Source of the DNA: JAGXRK01 sp963714415
Lineage (GTDB): Bacteria; Bacteroidota; Ignavibacteria; Ignavibacteriales; Ignavibacteriaceae
Reading direction: 5' to 3'
Assembly: GCA_963714415.1 (NCBI GenBank)
Contig: CAVQOL010000013.1
Span: forward strand, 6,664 to 70,663
Length of the DNA: 64,000 nt
Part shown: positions 55,280 to 64,000 of the stretch, in pieces
Numbering within the stretch: the first letter of the stretch is position 1
Layout: every line of letters starts with the position of its first letter
Program-made: the position numbers and the translations under genes
Notes under the pieces: model-generated
Database searches by the model: none
What the model was told of the DNA's origin: nothing
The model's input: only the letters and a program-made list of their open reading frames with translations

Positions 55280-55626
55280 CAAAGAGCTCCTTTTAATAAT
55301 TGTTTGATAAGTTGATTGAATGTTGATAAAATTTAGTGCCAGTATTTTTACTAATGATTTAGATTCTGTAAATGTAGATATCACATCCAAAAGAGATAAA
55401 TTAAATGTTCTATCAATTGCTGTTATTAAATTGCAGCTTTTCTTGGATAAAAAGCAAGCTGTTATGAAAAAAATATTATCGGTAAATTAGTAATATTATT
55501 TGTCGACAGTAAAATTTCTTAATCAGCTTAAAAGCAATAAATCTGACACATCATAAGAATCTAAATTTAATGCTATATTTTTATTGCGAATAAAAATCTC
55601 AAAGAAATAAAAAATGAGGATACTAA
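55280..55626. other. divergent intergenic region, secreted protein / HAD phosphatase
   Basis: 347 A/T-rich bases that should hold the promoters of both divergent genes. I see no ORF of merit, repeat or hairpin here. Confidence 0.45.
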
Positions 55627-56283
55627 TTGAAAATTAAGCACTTCTGTTTCGACCTTGACGGAACTCTTGTCGATTCGGGTCAGACAATTTATAAATCGAC
55701 AATTAAAACTTTAGAACGGTTAAACATTGAATATAGCTTTACGAAAGCTGATTTAGACAAAAGAATTGGTCAGCATTTTGTTGACATCTTTGATGAATTT
55801 AATGTTCAGGTTAATGATTTTGAAGGCTTTATTGATGTGTATAAATCAATTTACTTTGATTTCATTGATGATTCCGTTCTTTATAACGGAGTTTTTGATT
55901 TTATCAAAATGATTAAAGAAAAAAATGTTAAAGTTTCACTACTTACAACCAAAGCTCAAGATCAGGCTGATTTAATAATAGAACATTTCAATCTGCTTCC
56001 GTATTTTGATTACATAATGGGCAGAAGAGACGGGATGGCTCATAAACCTTCACCTGAACCCCTTTTAATGATATGCAAGCAGCTTAATGTTTTACCGGAA
56101 GAAACATTGATGATTGGTGATACAGAACTTGATATTCAATGCGGGAAAAATGCCGGAACTAAAACTTGCGGCTTGACATATGGCTATAGGACCAGAAGAC
56201 AGCTTGAAGAAAATACACCGGATTATGTTATTGATTCTATTATCGAGTTACACGATTTGATTTACAATGAAAAGTCACTTTAG
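55627..56283 (+). CDS. HAD family hydrolase, phosphoglycolate phosphatase-like
   Basis: 218 residues. HAD motif I DLDGTLVDSG, motif II VSLLTTK, motif III lysine in HKPSPEP, motif IV IGDTELDIQCGKNAG. The helical cap (about 15-80) is of the Gph/PGMB type. The start is TTG at 55627 behind a GAGGA site; an ATG upstream is out of frame. Substrate is likely a small phosphate ester such as 2-phosphoglycolate. Confidence 0.85.
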   Translation: MKIKHFCFDLDGTLVDSGQTIYKSTIKTLERLNIEYSFTKADLDKRIGQHFVDIFDEFNVQVNDFEGFIDVYKSIYFDFIDDSVLYNGVFDFIKMIKEKNVKVSLLTTKAQDQADLIIEHFNLLPYFDYIMGRRDGMAHKPSPEPLLMICKQLNVLPEETLMIGDTELDIQCGKNAGTKTCGLTYGYRTRRQLEENTPDYVIDSIIELHDLIYNEKSL

Positions 56284-56310
56284 CAATAACATCTTTATGG
56301 TTGTTTAGTT

Positions 56311-58282
56311 TTAGAATCGTCTCGTCACTTTAGCATAAATTCCCGAATATTTTGTTACGTCGTCAAGTAATTTGCGATTGTAATTTTCATAACCTAGCGA
56401 TATCTCGATTTGTCTGAAAGTAGTTAAGTATTCTATTCTAAATGTTCTAAGATTAAGATCAATTAAGCGACCTTCTTGAAAAATGTAACTTCCTTCAAAA
56501 CTTATTTTGGAATTTCTTCCCAGCAGATATGCCAGCATTAATGAAAAATCAGCAAAATTTTGAGTCGAGTTATCATCAATTAAATTATAAAATCTATAAT
56601 TGCTCGTAATCGTTCCAATCAGATTATCGCCGGTTTGTCTGTAGACTCTAAAAAACAGTCCTGCTTGAAGTATAAGGCGTAATATTGCTTTGATAATCTT
56701 CATATTCAGCACCGACATCAAGATAATCATAAGAAATTCTGATACCGTAAATTTTTTGATTTAAAGTTTTTAAATAATCGGAATTTATCACAGATATATT
56801 TGAATAACTCTGATCTGTTCCATTAAAATATAGTTCTACAAAATTATTCAGCAGTGTTATACTTGCGCCATATCTGTTTATTCCAGTATTAAAACTAAGT
56901 GCCGGTTGCTGCTCTGCTTTATAAGAGACAAGAACAATTTCTCCATCTGTTATCTGACCGCCGGGAACTCTTTGGATTTCCAAATAGTTTCCTCTTTGAA
57001 TTAAAACATAATCGAAATTTTCCTGATAGATAATTGTTCCTGAAGAATTCTTTACAACCACACTGTTCTTGTCAACATAGGGATTGTTAAGAAGCACTAC
57101 TGTTCCGTCAGAAAGCAATTTTGATTCATCAAGAATATTAAAAGCACCTCCAGTATTAGCTCGATTTTGATAGCTTAATGAATAGTTATAGTTTAGTCTA
57201 AGAGTACCTGTGGGAATCTTTTTTGTATAATTAAAACCAATTTCGCCCCTACTGATTTTCTCTTCATAAAATGTTTGTGAAACCGTTACATAGTTATACG
57301 ATAAATGCGATCTTAAACTTTCAAATAGTTGATGTTCAATCCTTGCCTCAGCATCATGTTGTCTGGATTCCATCTGGTCCTGAGTAATCTGATAATACTG
57401 ATAGCGTCCGGAAGTACTAAAACCAGAGGTTAAGTCTGAACGAATATTTTCATTAACTAAAAATCTATTTAGTGGCTGGCTGCCTGTTTGATTAATTACT
57501 GAGATTAAAGAATTAAAATAAAAATTATTGGATCGGCTAAATATAAAATTATTACCCATGCTCCAATTCATAGATTTATTATGTATAGTAGAACTTCTGG
57601 AATAATTTCTTCGGTAATTAAAGTAATCGATGTTTAATCTGTTTTTACTAAAATCGCTTATGGACTTATTAAATTCTGTATTGATTGTAAACTGATTCGT
57701 GTAAAAATTCCTGCCTGTCTGAAACTCATTTTGTTCCCAATTATTCTGAGCGATGTTAAGATTGAAGGGTAATATTGAATTGGGGCTGAAGAGCCTTGTC
57801 CCGTAATTAGTATAATATGACTCAAGATTTGTCGTGTATTCTCTCCGGCTATATGTATGATTAAAATTGAAATAAGGATTGAGAGATATAATTCTTTCTG
57901 AAAAGAAAATTCCGTTTAAATCTATTCTTTCAGTTGTATTTATTTCAGAGTTGTCAGGGGAAATAATATACTGATCAAGATTTCTAGCAGGGCTATAAGA
58001 AAAATTTGCATCAAGTTGAAAAAAGTTCGGATGCCAAAAAAAGCTGGATGTATTCAAGTCCAATCTGCCGGTAAAGAAAGTAGAATTTCTTTCATCATTA
58101 AAGGAATCGGATAAATTGTATGTTCCGGAACGATAATTACCTTCAAGAGATAAAAGTCCGGAAATGGATTTCAAATTCCAGAATCTAAAACCGTTTTCAT
58201 TTTTCTTAAGTTTACCTGCTGGAAGCCCAGCGCCGGAAAAGAAAATTAAAAACAAAAATATGTATGTAATAACTTTATTCAT
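56311..58282 (-). CDS. outer-membrane beta-barrel protein of the multihaem operon, frameshifted
   Basis: About 655 residues after joining two frames: 58282-56648 and 56730-56311. At 56650-56655 six T (minus strand) stand where seven would restore SSRTVFFRVYRQTGDNL. The protein has a signal peptide and dozens of alternating amphipathic strands rich in Tyr, Asn and Ser (SYNYVTVSQTFYEEK, FNYTKKIPTGTLRLNYNYSL), and ends in a terminal Phe (TRRF), the usual barrel-assembly signal. No plug or TonB box is evident. Placed downstream of three multihaem cytochromes, it is a candidate porin sheath that lets a cytochrome cross the outer membrane (inference). I do not recognise a named family. Confidence 0.75.
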
Positions 58283-58294
58283 TAAATAATTTAT

Positions 58295-58853
58295 TTATCT
58301 CATTAATGAACTATCATTTGAGCCGTGCGGATCATGACAATCCGTGCAATCGGTATCTTCAATACTACTATGCATATCACCCGCAAGAAGTTCGTCAAGA
58401 TCATGACAATCAGCGCAAAGTTCTCTCACAGGCTTTAATAAAAGTCTGGCAAATTTAGCTTGATGAGGATGATGACATGCATTACACTCTCCCGACTCAA
58501 TAGGATAATGAACGTTTTTATAAGTGGATTGGAAATTATCGTGGCAGTTATAACACAATTCAGGCAAACTCATTATCTTCTTGTATGATGAATTGATATC
58601 GTGACAACTTTCACAAAATTCTTTCTTCATATGGCATATGATAAAAGAACTTCGGAACAATTAGTTTCTTTCTCTCTGAAAAATTAACTGTTGAATCCTT
58701 TAGAGTTTCGGTTCCTGATTGCGTAATCAATGAATCAGATTGTGGAACACCGTCAAATAAAAAATTAAGAATATCATTAGTTGAGCTTGAACTGCAGGAT
58801 TGCAGTATAATCAGAAAGAAAAGTAAAACACCATATGTAATTTTAACTTTCAA
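58295..58853 (-). CDS. pentahaem cytochrome c lipoprotein, frameshifted
   Basis: Two frames join near 58635. The first gives a lipoprotein start (LQSCSSSSTNDI) and runs to KLIVPKFFYHMPYEE; the second continues KKEFCESCHDINSSYKKIMS. Together about 185 residues with five CXXCH haem sites: CESCH, CYNCH, CNACH, CADCH and CTDCH (then DPHGSND). In four of them CH is followed by D and in one by H. Paired CXXCH spacing resembles the doubled-CXXCH families. Being a lipoprotein next to a beta-barrel gene, it could be the haem chain that fits inside or under the porin. The barrel gene follows 12 bases later. Confidence 0.78.
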
Positions 58854-58861
58854 AAGTAAAC

Positions 58862-59924
58862 CTAATTACTTTTTTTAGATATAAAACCATAAACATTTAC
58901 TTTATCCGGTCCGTATTGATTTGTAACAAAGATCAGATATTTTAATTCATAAGACGAATCAACATAACTCCTTGAAGTAATCTATATTTTTATAATCGAT
59001 AGTTACTTTTGCAGGCAGCCACATATCACCGGGCTTACTATAGCTTCCGCCAAAGAACATTAATAATTTACCTTCGGGATTAAATATTTGAACATTCTCA
59101 AATCCTGCGTCAACAACATATAAATTCTCATCTTCGTCAAGAGCAATTCCTTTCGGTCGTGAAAATTTGCCGGGAGTACTTCCAATTGTGCCAATTGTTC
59201 TGATGTAATTACCATCTAAATCATATACTTTTACTTTTGAATCGCCCAAATCACTTATGTAAATTTTATCCTTAAAAACATAAATATTAGTTGGAGAAAA
59301 TAGTTTATTTTTTCCTTCTGATTTCGATGGAATACTTTTAACATACTTCCTGGTAAATCTGTCATATACTTCTACGGAATGTTTACTGATATCATTTATA
59401 AATATTTGTTCATCAGTAACAAATACATCTGTTGGTTTTAATATTGTGCTGTCACCAATTTCACCCACATAATCAAATTCCTTATTGAAAATAACAACCT
59501 GACCTCTTTCAGTATCAGCAACATATAAAAAACCCAAATCGTCGATAAAACAATTAATAGGTTTTTTTAATTTTCCCCGACCTTCCGGAATAAAGTACGC
59601 AAATGAGCCATCCAGCATATCCAGAACTTCTAAACCACCTAACTGTGTATCACAGATATAAATTCTTTTTTCTCCTACTGCAATACCATAAGGTTTTAGA
59701 ATAGGAAGCTGCTCTTCTTCTCCGGTTATAAATTTGATAATTGCTGATTGTTCACCACTAAAATCTGTTGATTTGCTGAATGATGTTAAATACTGAATTC
59801 TTGGTTCATCGGGTGGTGAAGGATAAAATACTGGTTCTTTATTCTGAGAAAGTTCTTTACTACCGGAGCAAGCAGTTAAAAGAAGCAAACTGAACAAATA
59901 AATTATTAAAAATATTTTTTTCAT
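58862..59924 (-). CDS. NHL-repeat propeller lipoprotein, frameshifted near C-terminus
   Basis: About 353 residues. Lipobox LLTACSGS (Cys19), then six NHL-type blades (LKPYGIAVGEKRIYICDTQ, LYVADTERGQVVIFNKEFDY, FSRPKGIALDEDENLYVVDA). The open frame stops at 58959 after FKELC, but one base over it continues YVDSSYELKYLIFVTNQYGP to a stop at 58862-58864. It is similar in layout and sequence to the protein at 62347-63360. NHL propellers bind partner proteins or ligands; here probably a cytochrome partner at the outer membrane. Confidence 0.82.
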
Positions 59925-59941
59925 TTAATATTTAATCTTAG

Positions 59942-59971
59942 TATAGAGAGCAGTATAAACTGCTCTCTATA
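59942..59971. promoter_or_regulatory. perfect hairpin between tetrahaem cytochrome and NHL lipoprotein genes
   Basis: A 13-bp perfect stem (TATAGAGAGCAGT with ACTGCTCTCTATA) and a four-base loop, 11 bases past the cytochrome stop. No U-tract follows on the minus strand, so it fits a 3' mRNA stabiliser or a partial terminator better than a full one. Confidence 0.7.
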
Positions 59972-59982
59972 AATTATTACTT

Positions 59983-60591
59983 TTATTTATCGTGACAGGT
60001 TAAACAAAGAACACTTGCATCATTATCAATTTTTAGCAGGCTTGTATTATTATATTCGTTATGAACATCATGACAAGATGCACACTGAAGTTTACCACCA
60101 ATTAAAAGATCGTTGGAAATAGTTCCGCCTAAAGCGGTAGTTGCTGTTGCAGGATCAAACAAGCCGCCGTCTGCAGTAGCAAGTGCGGTATTGTATGTAA
60201 ATGAAATTGGATGATCATCAGTAAGTGTCGTTCCAAGATCACCTGTGCTAATGAAATTAGTACCGGTAGTCGTACCACCAAAGTTTTCCAATGCCACAGT
60301 TCCATCGTGGCAACTCAAGCAAAGTTTTGATGAAGCATCGGGCTGTATAAGATCTGCTGCATCCAGCGTGGAGCTAGTGTACAGTGTAAAAACTGTTGTC
60401 GTGGTTTCATGGTTCCACAATGGCGCATCTGCTATGGATGCATCAGCATTGTGAGGTGTATGGCAGGGTTGACATATTTCCGTTGTCCCCCAGCCCTGAC
60501 CGGAAAAATCATGTGCTGTTCCCGTGATCTGAGAAAAGGATAGTGGTCCAATGGCAATAATAATTGCCAGAACAAGAAATAGATTTTTCAT
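59983..60591 (-). CDS. secreted tetrahaem cytochrome c
   Basis: 202 residues with a signal peptide (to about residue 20) and four haem sites: C40-H44 (CQPCHTPHN), C91-H95 (CLSCHDGT), C170-H174 (CASCHDVHN) and C196-H200 (CLTCH), the last two residues from the end. The fold of the doubled-CXXCH type is likely. The spacing and words (TPHNA...PLWN, YTSSTLDA, LCLSCHDGTVAL, DDHPISFTYNTAL) also form the first third of the neighbouring 12-haem protein. Extra histidines (H27, H61, H127, H177) could serve as distal ligands. It is compact enough to be a periplasmic or extracellular carrier or a filament subunit (inference). Confidence 0.88.
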   Translation of the reverse strand: MKNLFLVLAIIIAIGPLSFSQITGTAHDFSGQGWGTTEICQPCHTPHNADASIADAPLWNHETTTTVFTLYTSSTLDAADLIQPDASSKLCLSCHDGTVALENFGGTTTGTNFISTGDLGTTLTDDHPISFTYNTALATADGGLFDPATATTALGGTISNDLLIGGKLQCASCHDVHNEYNNTSLLKIDNDASVLCLTCHDK

Positions 60592-60656
60592 AATCTCTCC
60601 TTTTGATTAATGAGTTCTTAGTTATTTATAAGATTTAGTAATTATGTAATCACTTT

Positions 60657-62357
60657 TTAATAAAAACTTGGACTATGATTTCGACCATGACAAATCAGAT
60701 AACATCTGCCACTAAAAGTACCGGTGTCTTCAAAGCGTAATCTTCCCAATCCATCCGGACTAACAATAGATGTGTTGAAATTAATTAAATGTGTGTTGTT
60801 AGTTGAATTTCCCTGAGAACTGCTAATGCCATGCGGATCATGACACACATTGCATGATGTGTTATCCGTAACAATGTGCCTTCTATGAATTTTCTGACCA
60901 AAGCTTCCTGTACTGTTTATTATTGTATTTCTGTTATGACAAGAATAACACAGAGCATAAGCTGCGGCTGATTCAGGTATATTATCACCCTTCAAATATT
61001 GCATTTTTAAAATCTGTGGATAAATCGATCCATGCGGTCCTTTCGGTGATCCGGTTCCGTCACTCGCGTGACAGTTACTGCAATAAATTTTACTGCTAAC
61101 AGTATAAGGTGAAATTAAACTTGGTACATTTGGATTTACTCCTGCTCCTTCAACCGGATGAAATGACGGATTACTTAGATCAAATTCCAGTCTTACATTG
61201 TTTTGTACAATTTGTCGAACTGTAGGGCTGCCTGGTTTATCAGGGCTATCTGCATGACAGCGATAACAAACCTCATACTCGTATTGTGCAGGATTTACTG
61301 CAGTACCATTAGTATTAACTCCTTTAACACCAATAAGAAAACCATTTACAGCAGGCGCTAATGCAGTTTGGTTATTACTTGCATGAGGATTATGACAATC
61401 TTCACATTCAACGTGTTTTGTCTGTACTATATTTGGCTCTTCAGGATCGTGAATCTGCAAATAACCAGCTACATTATGCTTATAAAGTTTTGTGAATTGT
61501 GTTTGAATATTTTTTGCTGCAACATTACTATTGTGACAGCTATAACAATTATTTTCTTCCTGCTGATAGTTCATCAGTCTTTTTTTGCCGTTTGCACTGT
61601 GCGGATTATGACAATTTTCGCAAGCATTTTGTGAAACTGTAGTAAAGTCTGTATGAGGCCAGGGATCTGTTCCACTTCCATTCCAAATCGAATTAGATAA
61701 ATTGTGACTTGTTGAACTCCAATATGTTCTATTATGGCAGTACTGACATAGTACGGAATATTCATTCGTTGCTGCCAAAAAATCACCAAAAATATTTTTA
61801 TGTGGATCGTGACAGGAAATACATTGCATTTTTTGATTCTCAAGTGTAACAGGCCCGGTGAGTGAAGATGGATTTTTCAATTGACCATCAATAGTAACTA
61901 ATGTTGAATTATATACAAAAGATATTGGGTGATCATCAGAAATATCTTTTGTCAGATTTGAATTTCCCGATGGCAATGTTGTTATTCCACCGGTCATAAT
62001 AATTGGAGTAGATCTGCTTAAGACATTTCCTAAAGCAATTGTTCCATCATGACAGGAAAGACAAAGTAAAGATGAACCATCGGGTTGTCCTATCGTAGCA
62101 TCTGAAGTTGTACTAGTGTAAAGAGTATAGCTTAAAGCCGGATCTTCTCTGTTCCACAATGGTTTTTGAGGACTGCTATTATGTGGCGTATGACAGAAAA
62201 TACAAATTTCACTTTCACTTGAGGCTTTTATTGTTCCCGGTCCGGAAACAGATAGATTGTGTTTAGAATTAATGATAGATTGAGCATGAATATTTGATGT
62301 GATAATAAAAAGAATAAAAACAATTTTTATAAAATTTGTATTCAATTCAATTCTCAC
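60657..62357 (-). CDS. secreted dodecahaem cytochrome c (11 CXXCH plus one CXXXCH)
   Basis: 566 residues from a GTG start that overlaps the stop of the upstream NHL gene by 11 bases. A signal peptide is followed by CXXCH sites at residues 52, 99, 179, 204, 246, 271, 318, 364, 426, 470 and 502, and a CYLICH (CXXXCH) at 552. Residues about 33-210 repeat the tetrahaem neighbour; the remaining eight sites follow in looser doubled-CXXCH pairs (CENCHNPH, CEDCHNPH, CNVCHDPHG). Many lie about 25-80 residues apart, as in extended haem chains. Likely located outside or spanning the outer membrane. No membrane anchor other than the signal is seen. Confidence 0.9.
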   Translation of the reverse strand: MRIELNTNFIKIVFILFIITSNIHAQSIINSKHNLSVSGPGTIKASSESEICIFCHTPHNSSPQKPLWNREDPALSYTLYTSTTSDATIGQPDGSSLLCLSCHDGTIALGNVLSRSTPIIMTGGITTLPSGNSNLTKDISDDHPISFVYNSTLVTIDGQLKNPSSLTGPVTLENQKMQCISCHDPHKNIFGDFLAATNEYSVLCQYCHNRTYWSSTSHNLSNSIWNGSGTDPWPHTDFTTVSQNACENCHNPHSANGKKRLMNYQQEENNCYSCHNSNVAAKNIQTQFTKLYKHNVAGYLQIHDPEEPNIVQTKHVECEDCHNPHASNNQTALAPAVNGFLIGVKGVNTNGTAVNPAQYEYEVCYRCHADSPDKPGSPTVRQIVQNNVRLEFDLSNPSFHPVEGAGVNPNVPSLISPYTVSSKIYCSNCHASDGTGSPKGPHGSIYPQILKMQYLKGDNIPESAAAYALCYSCHNRNTIINSTGSFGQKIHRRHIVTDNTSCNVCHDPHGISSSQGNSTNNTHLINFNTSIVSPDGLGRLRFEDTGTFSGRCYLICHGRNHSPSFY

Positions 62358-63360
62358 ATCTTAGTTGAAAAATTTGAATTCTCGAATTGAAGCTGTCAGC
62401 AATGTATATCTTATTCTCTTTATCTATAAAAATTCCGGTTGGAATCCAGAACTTTCCCGATTCAGTACCTTGTTCACCAAAAGAGTAAAGTAATCTTCCA
62501 CGCTGGTCAAATATTTGTACATTATTAAACAGTGCATCTACTACATAAATGTTATTATATGAATCAGTTGCTATTCCTTTAGGTCGGGCAAAATCTCCGC
62601 TTCCATCACCGGGTTTTCCAAATTGCCGGATAAATTTTCCGTCGCAGGAAAAAACCTGAATTCTAAAATTCATACTGTCGTTAATATAAATATTGCCATT
62701 TCCATCTGTCCATATAAACGTTGGAAAATTAAATTGTCCTTCATCTATACCTCTTATACCAATGTTGCCAATGACATCACCATCTTTATTCAATCGGGCA
62801 ATACGATGTTGCTTTGTTTCACAAACCCAAAATTCCTGAACGTCTTCTAAATAAATAATGCCTGTAGGTTGTTCGAGTGTTGAATTTAAGATTGAGGTTT
62901 CGTCACTATCCAAATTATATGTATAAATTTCATTCAGTTCTGAGTCTGTAATTACCAGATTTTTTTCACTTAAACACATTCCAACCGGTGATTTTAATAT
63001 GATATCGTCATCCAATAAAGAAACTAACTCATTTTCCGTGGAAGAATATTTGAGAATGTTTTTATTATCCTGATCAATAAAATATATCGTCTCTTCCAAA
63101 TCAGTAACTAAATTAAAAGGTTTTAGAATTAGCAGATCATCCTTACCAATAATGAAATCAAGAAGAGATTTAAAAAATCCCTTATCTGAATTGTTGATTA
63201 ATTCGGAAGATATCTCTTTTATCCATTCAATTTTTGGATTGTTACATATTTCAGAATTTAATTTTGCAATATTTGGTTGAGCAATAGAAGTAAAAGGAAA
63301 GCTATATATGATCAGTAAAAAAAGTATTGCGAAAAGATGTATTCGTTTTTTTATCATCAA
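62347..63360 (-). CDS. secreted NHL-repeat propeller protein
   Basis: 337 residues with a signal peptide and six NHL blades (FNLVTDLEETIYFIDQDNKN, FPTFIWTDGNGNIYINDSMN, FARPKGIATDSYNNIYVVDA). It has no lipobox, unlike its paralogue at 58862-59924, with which it shares an N-terminal pattern (a basic/aromatic lead, then a FI.G.....ILKPFNLV or ILKPYGIAV segment). First gene of the cytochrome operon; the promoter should lie in 63361-63828. Confidence 0.85.
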   Translation of the reverse strand: MMIKKRIHLFAILFLLIIYSFPFTSIAQPNIAKLNSEICNNPKIEWIKEISSELINNSDKGFFKSLLDFIIGKDDLLILKPFNLVTDLEETIYFIDQDNKNILKYSSTENELVSLLDDDIILKSPVGMCLSEKNLVITDSELNEIYTYNLDSDETSILNSTLEQPTGIIYLEDVQEFWVCETKQHRIARLNKDGDVIGNIGIRGIDEGQFNFPTFIWTDGNGNIYINDSMNFRIQVFSCDGKFIRQFGKPGDGSGDFARPKGIATDSYNNIYVVDALFNNVQIFDQRGRLLYSFGEQGTESGKFWIPTGIFIDKENKIYIADSFNSRIQIFQLRCEN

Positions 63361-63828
63361 TTTAATTTTAAGATTATAAATCTTTTTTTCACGGGTCTGT
63401 GGACATGCATAATTCTTTACATCAACAATTAAACCAAGTTTAAAACAATGCTAATATTCATTAAAAAAGTTTAATTAGAACATATTTCCTCTGGAAAATC
63501 GATTTTTTCTTAGATTTTAGAACTAAAATTATAAATATCGATAACGAGAAACAATTAGATACTCCTAATATTTGCCACTAAAATATATTTACATATTTGC
63601 TTAAAAAATACTTGAAATAGTAAAATAATTGTGTTTTGATGAGGAATGCTTAATCCCATTCTATTAGAATTAACCATTAGGAATAAAGAATATTTGTCTG
63701 AATAGTAATTATAAAGTAAAATTATGATCATTTATTCTAACTCCTGACTTCTATCTTTAGACCTATTTACCCATCTTTCACAAATAATTCTTAATTTTAT
63801 TTAAGTTGAATTTAAATTGAGGAACAAA
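63361..63828. other. divergent intergenic region, cytochrome operon / PPK2
   Basis: 468 A/T-rich bases with no ORF that I can support. They should carry the promoter of the cytochrome operon and that of the PPK2 gene. I recognise no operator, riboswitch or strong repeat in it. Confidence 0.5.
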
Positions 63829-64000
63829 ATGAATCTTAGCCGTTTTTTAGTCAAACCAAATTCAAAATTAGAATTGGTAAAAATTGATACAGCCTTTACT
63901 GCCAATTTTCATTCAAAGAAGGAAGCAAAAGAACAATTAAAAGAAAATGTAAAACTTTTAAGAGAACTTCAGGCAAAACTATATGCACAGGACAGATATT
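63829..64000 (+). CDS. ppk2: polyphosphate kinase 2 family protein (3' end outside window)
   Basis: The frame from an ATG at 63829 with a GAGGA site reads MNLSRFLVKPNSKLELVKID ... ELQAKLYAQDRY and leaves the window. This is the usual start of PPK2-type kinases (phosphate transfer between polyphosphate and nucleotides), whose Walker A motif would lie just beyond the window edge. Class cannot be told from this part. Confidence 0.75.
   Translation, partial: MNLSRFLVKPNSKLELVKIDTAFTANFHSKKEAKEQLKENVKLLRELQAKLYAQDRY

Noticed and set aside
58205..58235. LPAG residues in the barrel protein as a third in-frame palindrome
   Set aside because: The DNA here (CCTGCTGGAAGCCCAG) is not the CCTGCC/GGCAGG palindrome and lies in an ordinary signal-peptide cleavage region.
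1..64000. tRNA, rRNA, CRISPR or prophage features
   Set aside because: I looked for tRNA T-arm words, regular spaced repeats and phage or transposase genes and saw none that held up by eye; a covariance-model scan was not possible.

Overview
The window looks like an AT-rich chromosome piece from the Ignavibacteria lineage (Bacteroidota/Chlorobi side). The basis is three Por/T9SS-type C-terminal sorting domains (one with the motif NYPNPFNPTTTIKYS and endings such as KKMILLK), class I aldolase FbaB, a GGGP-synthase-like protein, a ferredoxin-less IorA, DUF4301, Reg_prop sensor kinases and very A/T-rich intergenic DNA. No rRNA, tRNA, CRISPR array, prophage or transposase gene was seen.

Layout. 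1-3.7 kb: a tight operon of two D-Ala-D-Ala-ligase-like ATP-grasp enzymes, a GNAT acetyltransferase and a lysine 2,3-aminomutase, closed by a terminator; it looks like a small pathway making a beta-lysine-containing compound. 3.8-16 kb: housekeeping and envelope genes (methyltransferase, cell-wall amidase, DUF4097, Trm112, MnmA, DMT and MFS transporters, a REC-PAS-PAS histidine kinase), an internally deleted PLP-enzyme pseudogene and a DUF4301 gene broken by two frameshifts. 16-20 kb: a Reg_prop sensor kinase with its NarL-type regulator. 20-25 kb: IorAB and an OPT transporter. 25-41 kb: RsmI, a T9SS-exported repeat protein, RlmD, an S9 peptidase, NUDIX, GGGPS, GmhA, DUF192, OmpA and an M28 peptidase. 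41-47.5 kb: the complete pyruvate dehydrogenase complex (aceE-aceF-lpdA). 47.5-56 kb: an ECF-like sigma factor, a YyaL-like protein, SIMPL, a small cytochrome c, lipoproteins, FbaB and a HAD phosphatase. 56.3-63.4 kb, minus strand: a seven-kilobase operon with a signal-peptide NHL propeller, a 12-haem cytochrome, a tetrahaem cytochrome, an NHL lipoprotein, a pentahaem lipoprotein and a large outer-membrane beta-barrel. This is the most interesting locus, a probable porin-cytochrome extracellular electron conduit. The window ends in the start of a PPK2 gene.

Two window-wide themes matter to anyone using this annotation. First, at least a dozen genes, including normally indispensable ones (rsmI, aceE), are cut by one-base shifts although both halves keep good family sequence. 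I join the pieces and suspect uncorrected sequencing indels, at least one at a homopolymer. Second, the intergenic DNA holds several families of short palindromic or MITE-like repeats. Some lie inside reading frames, where they add a few residues or a new C-terminus.
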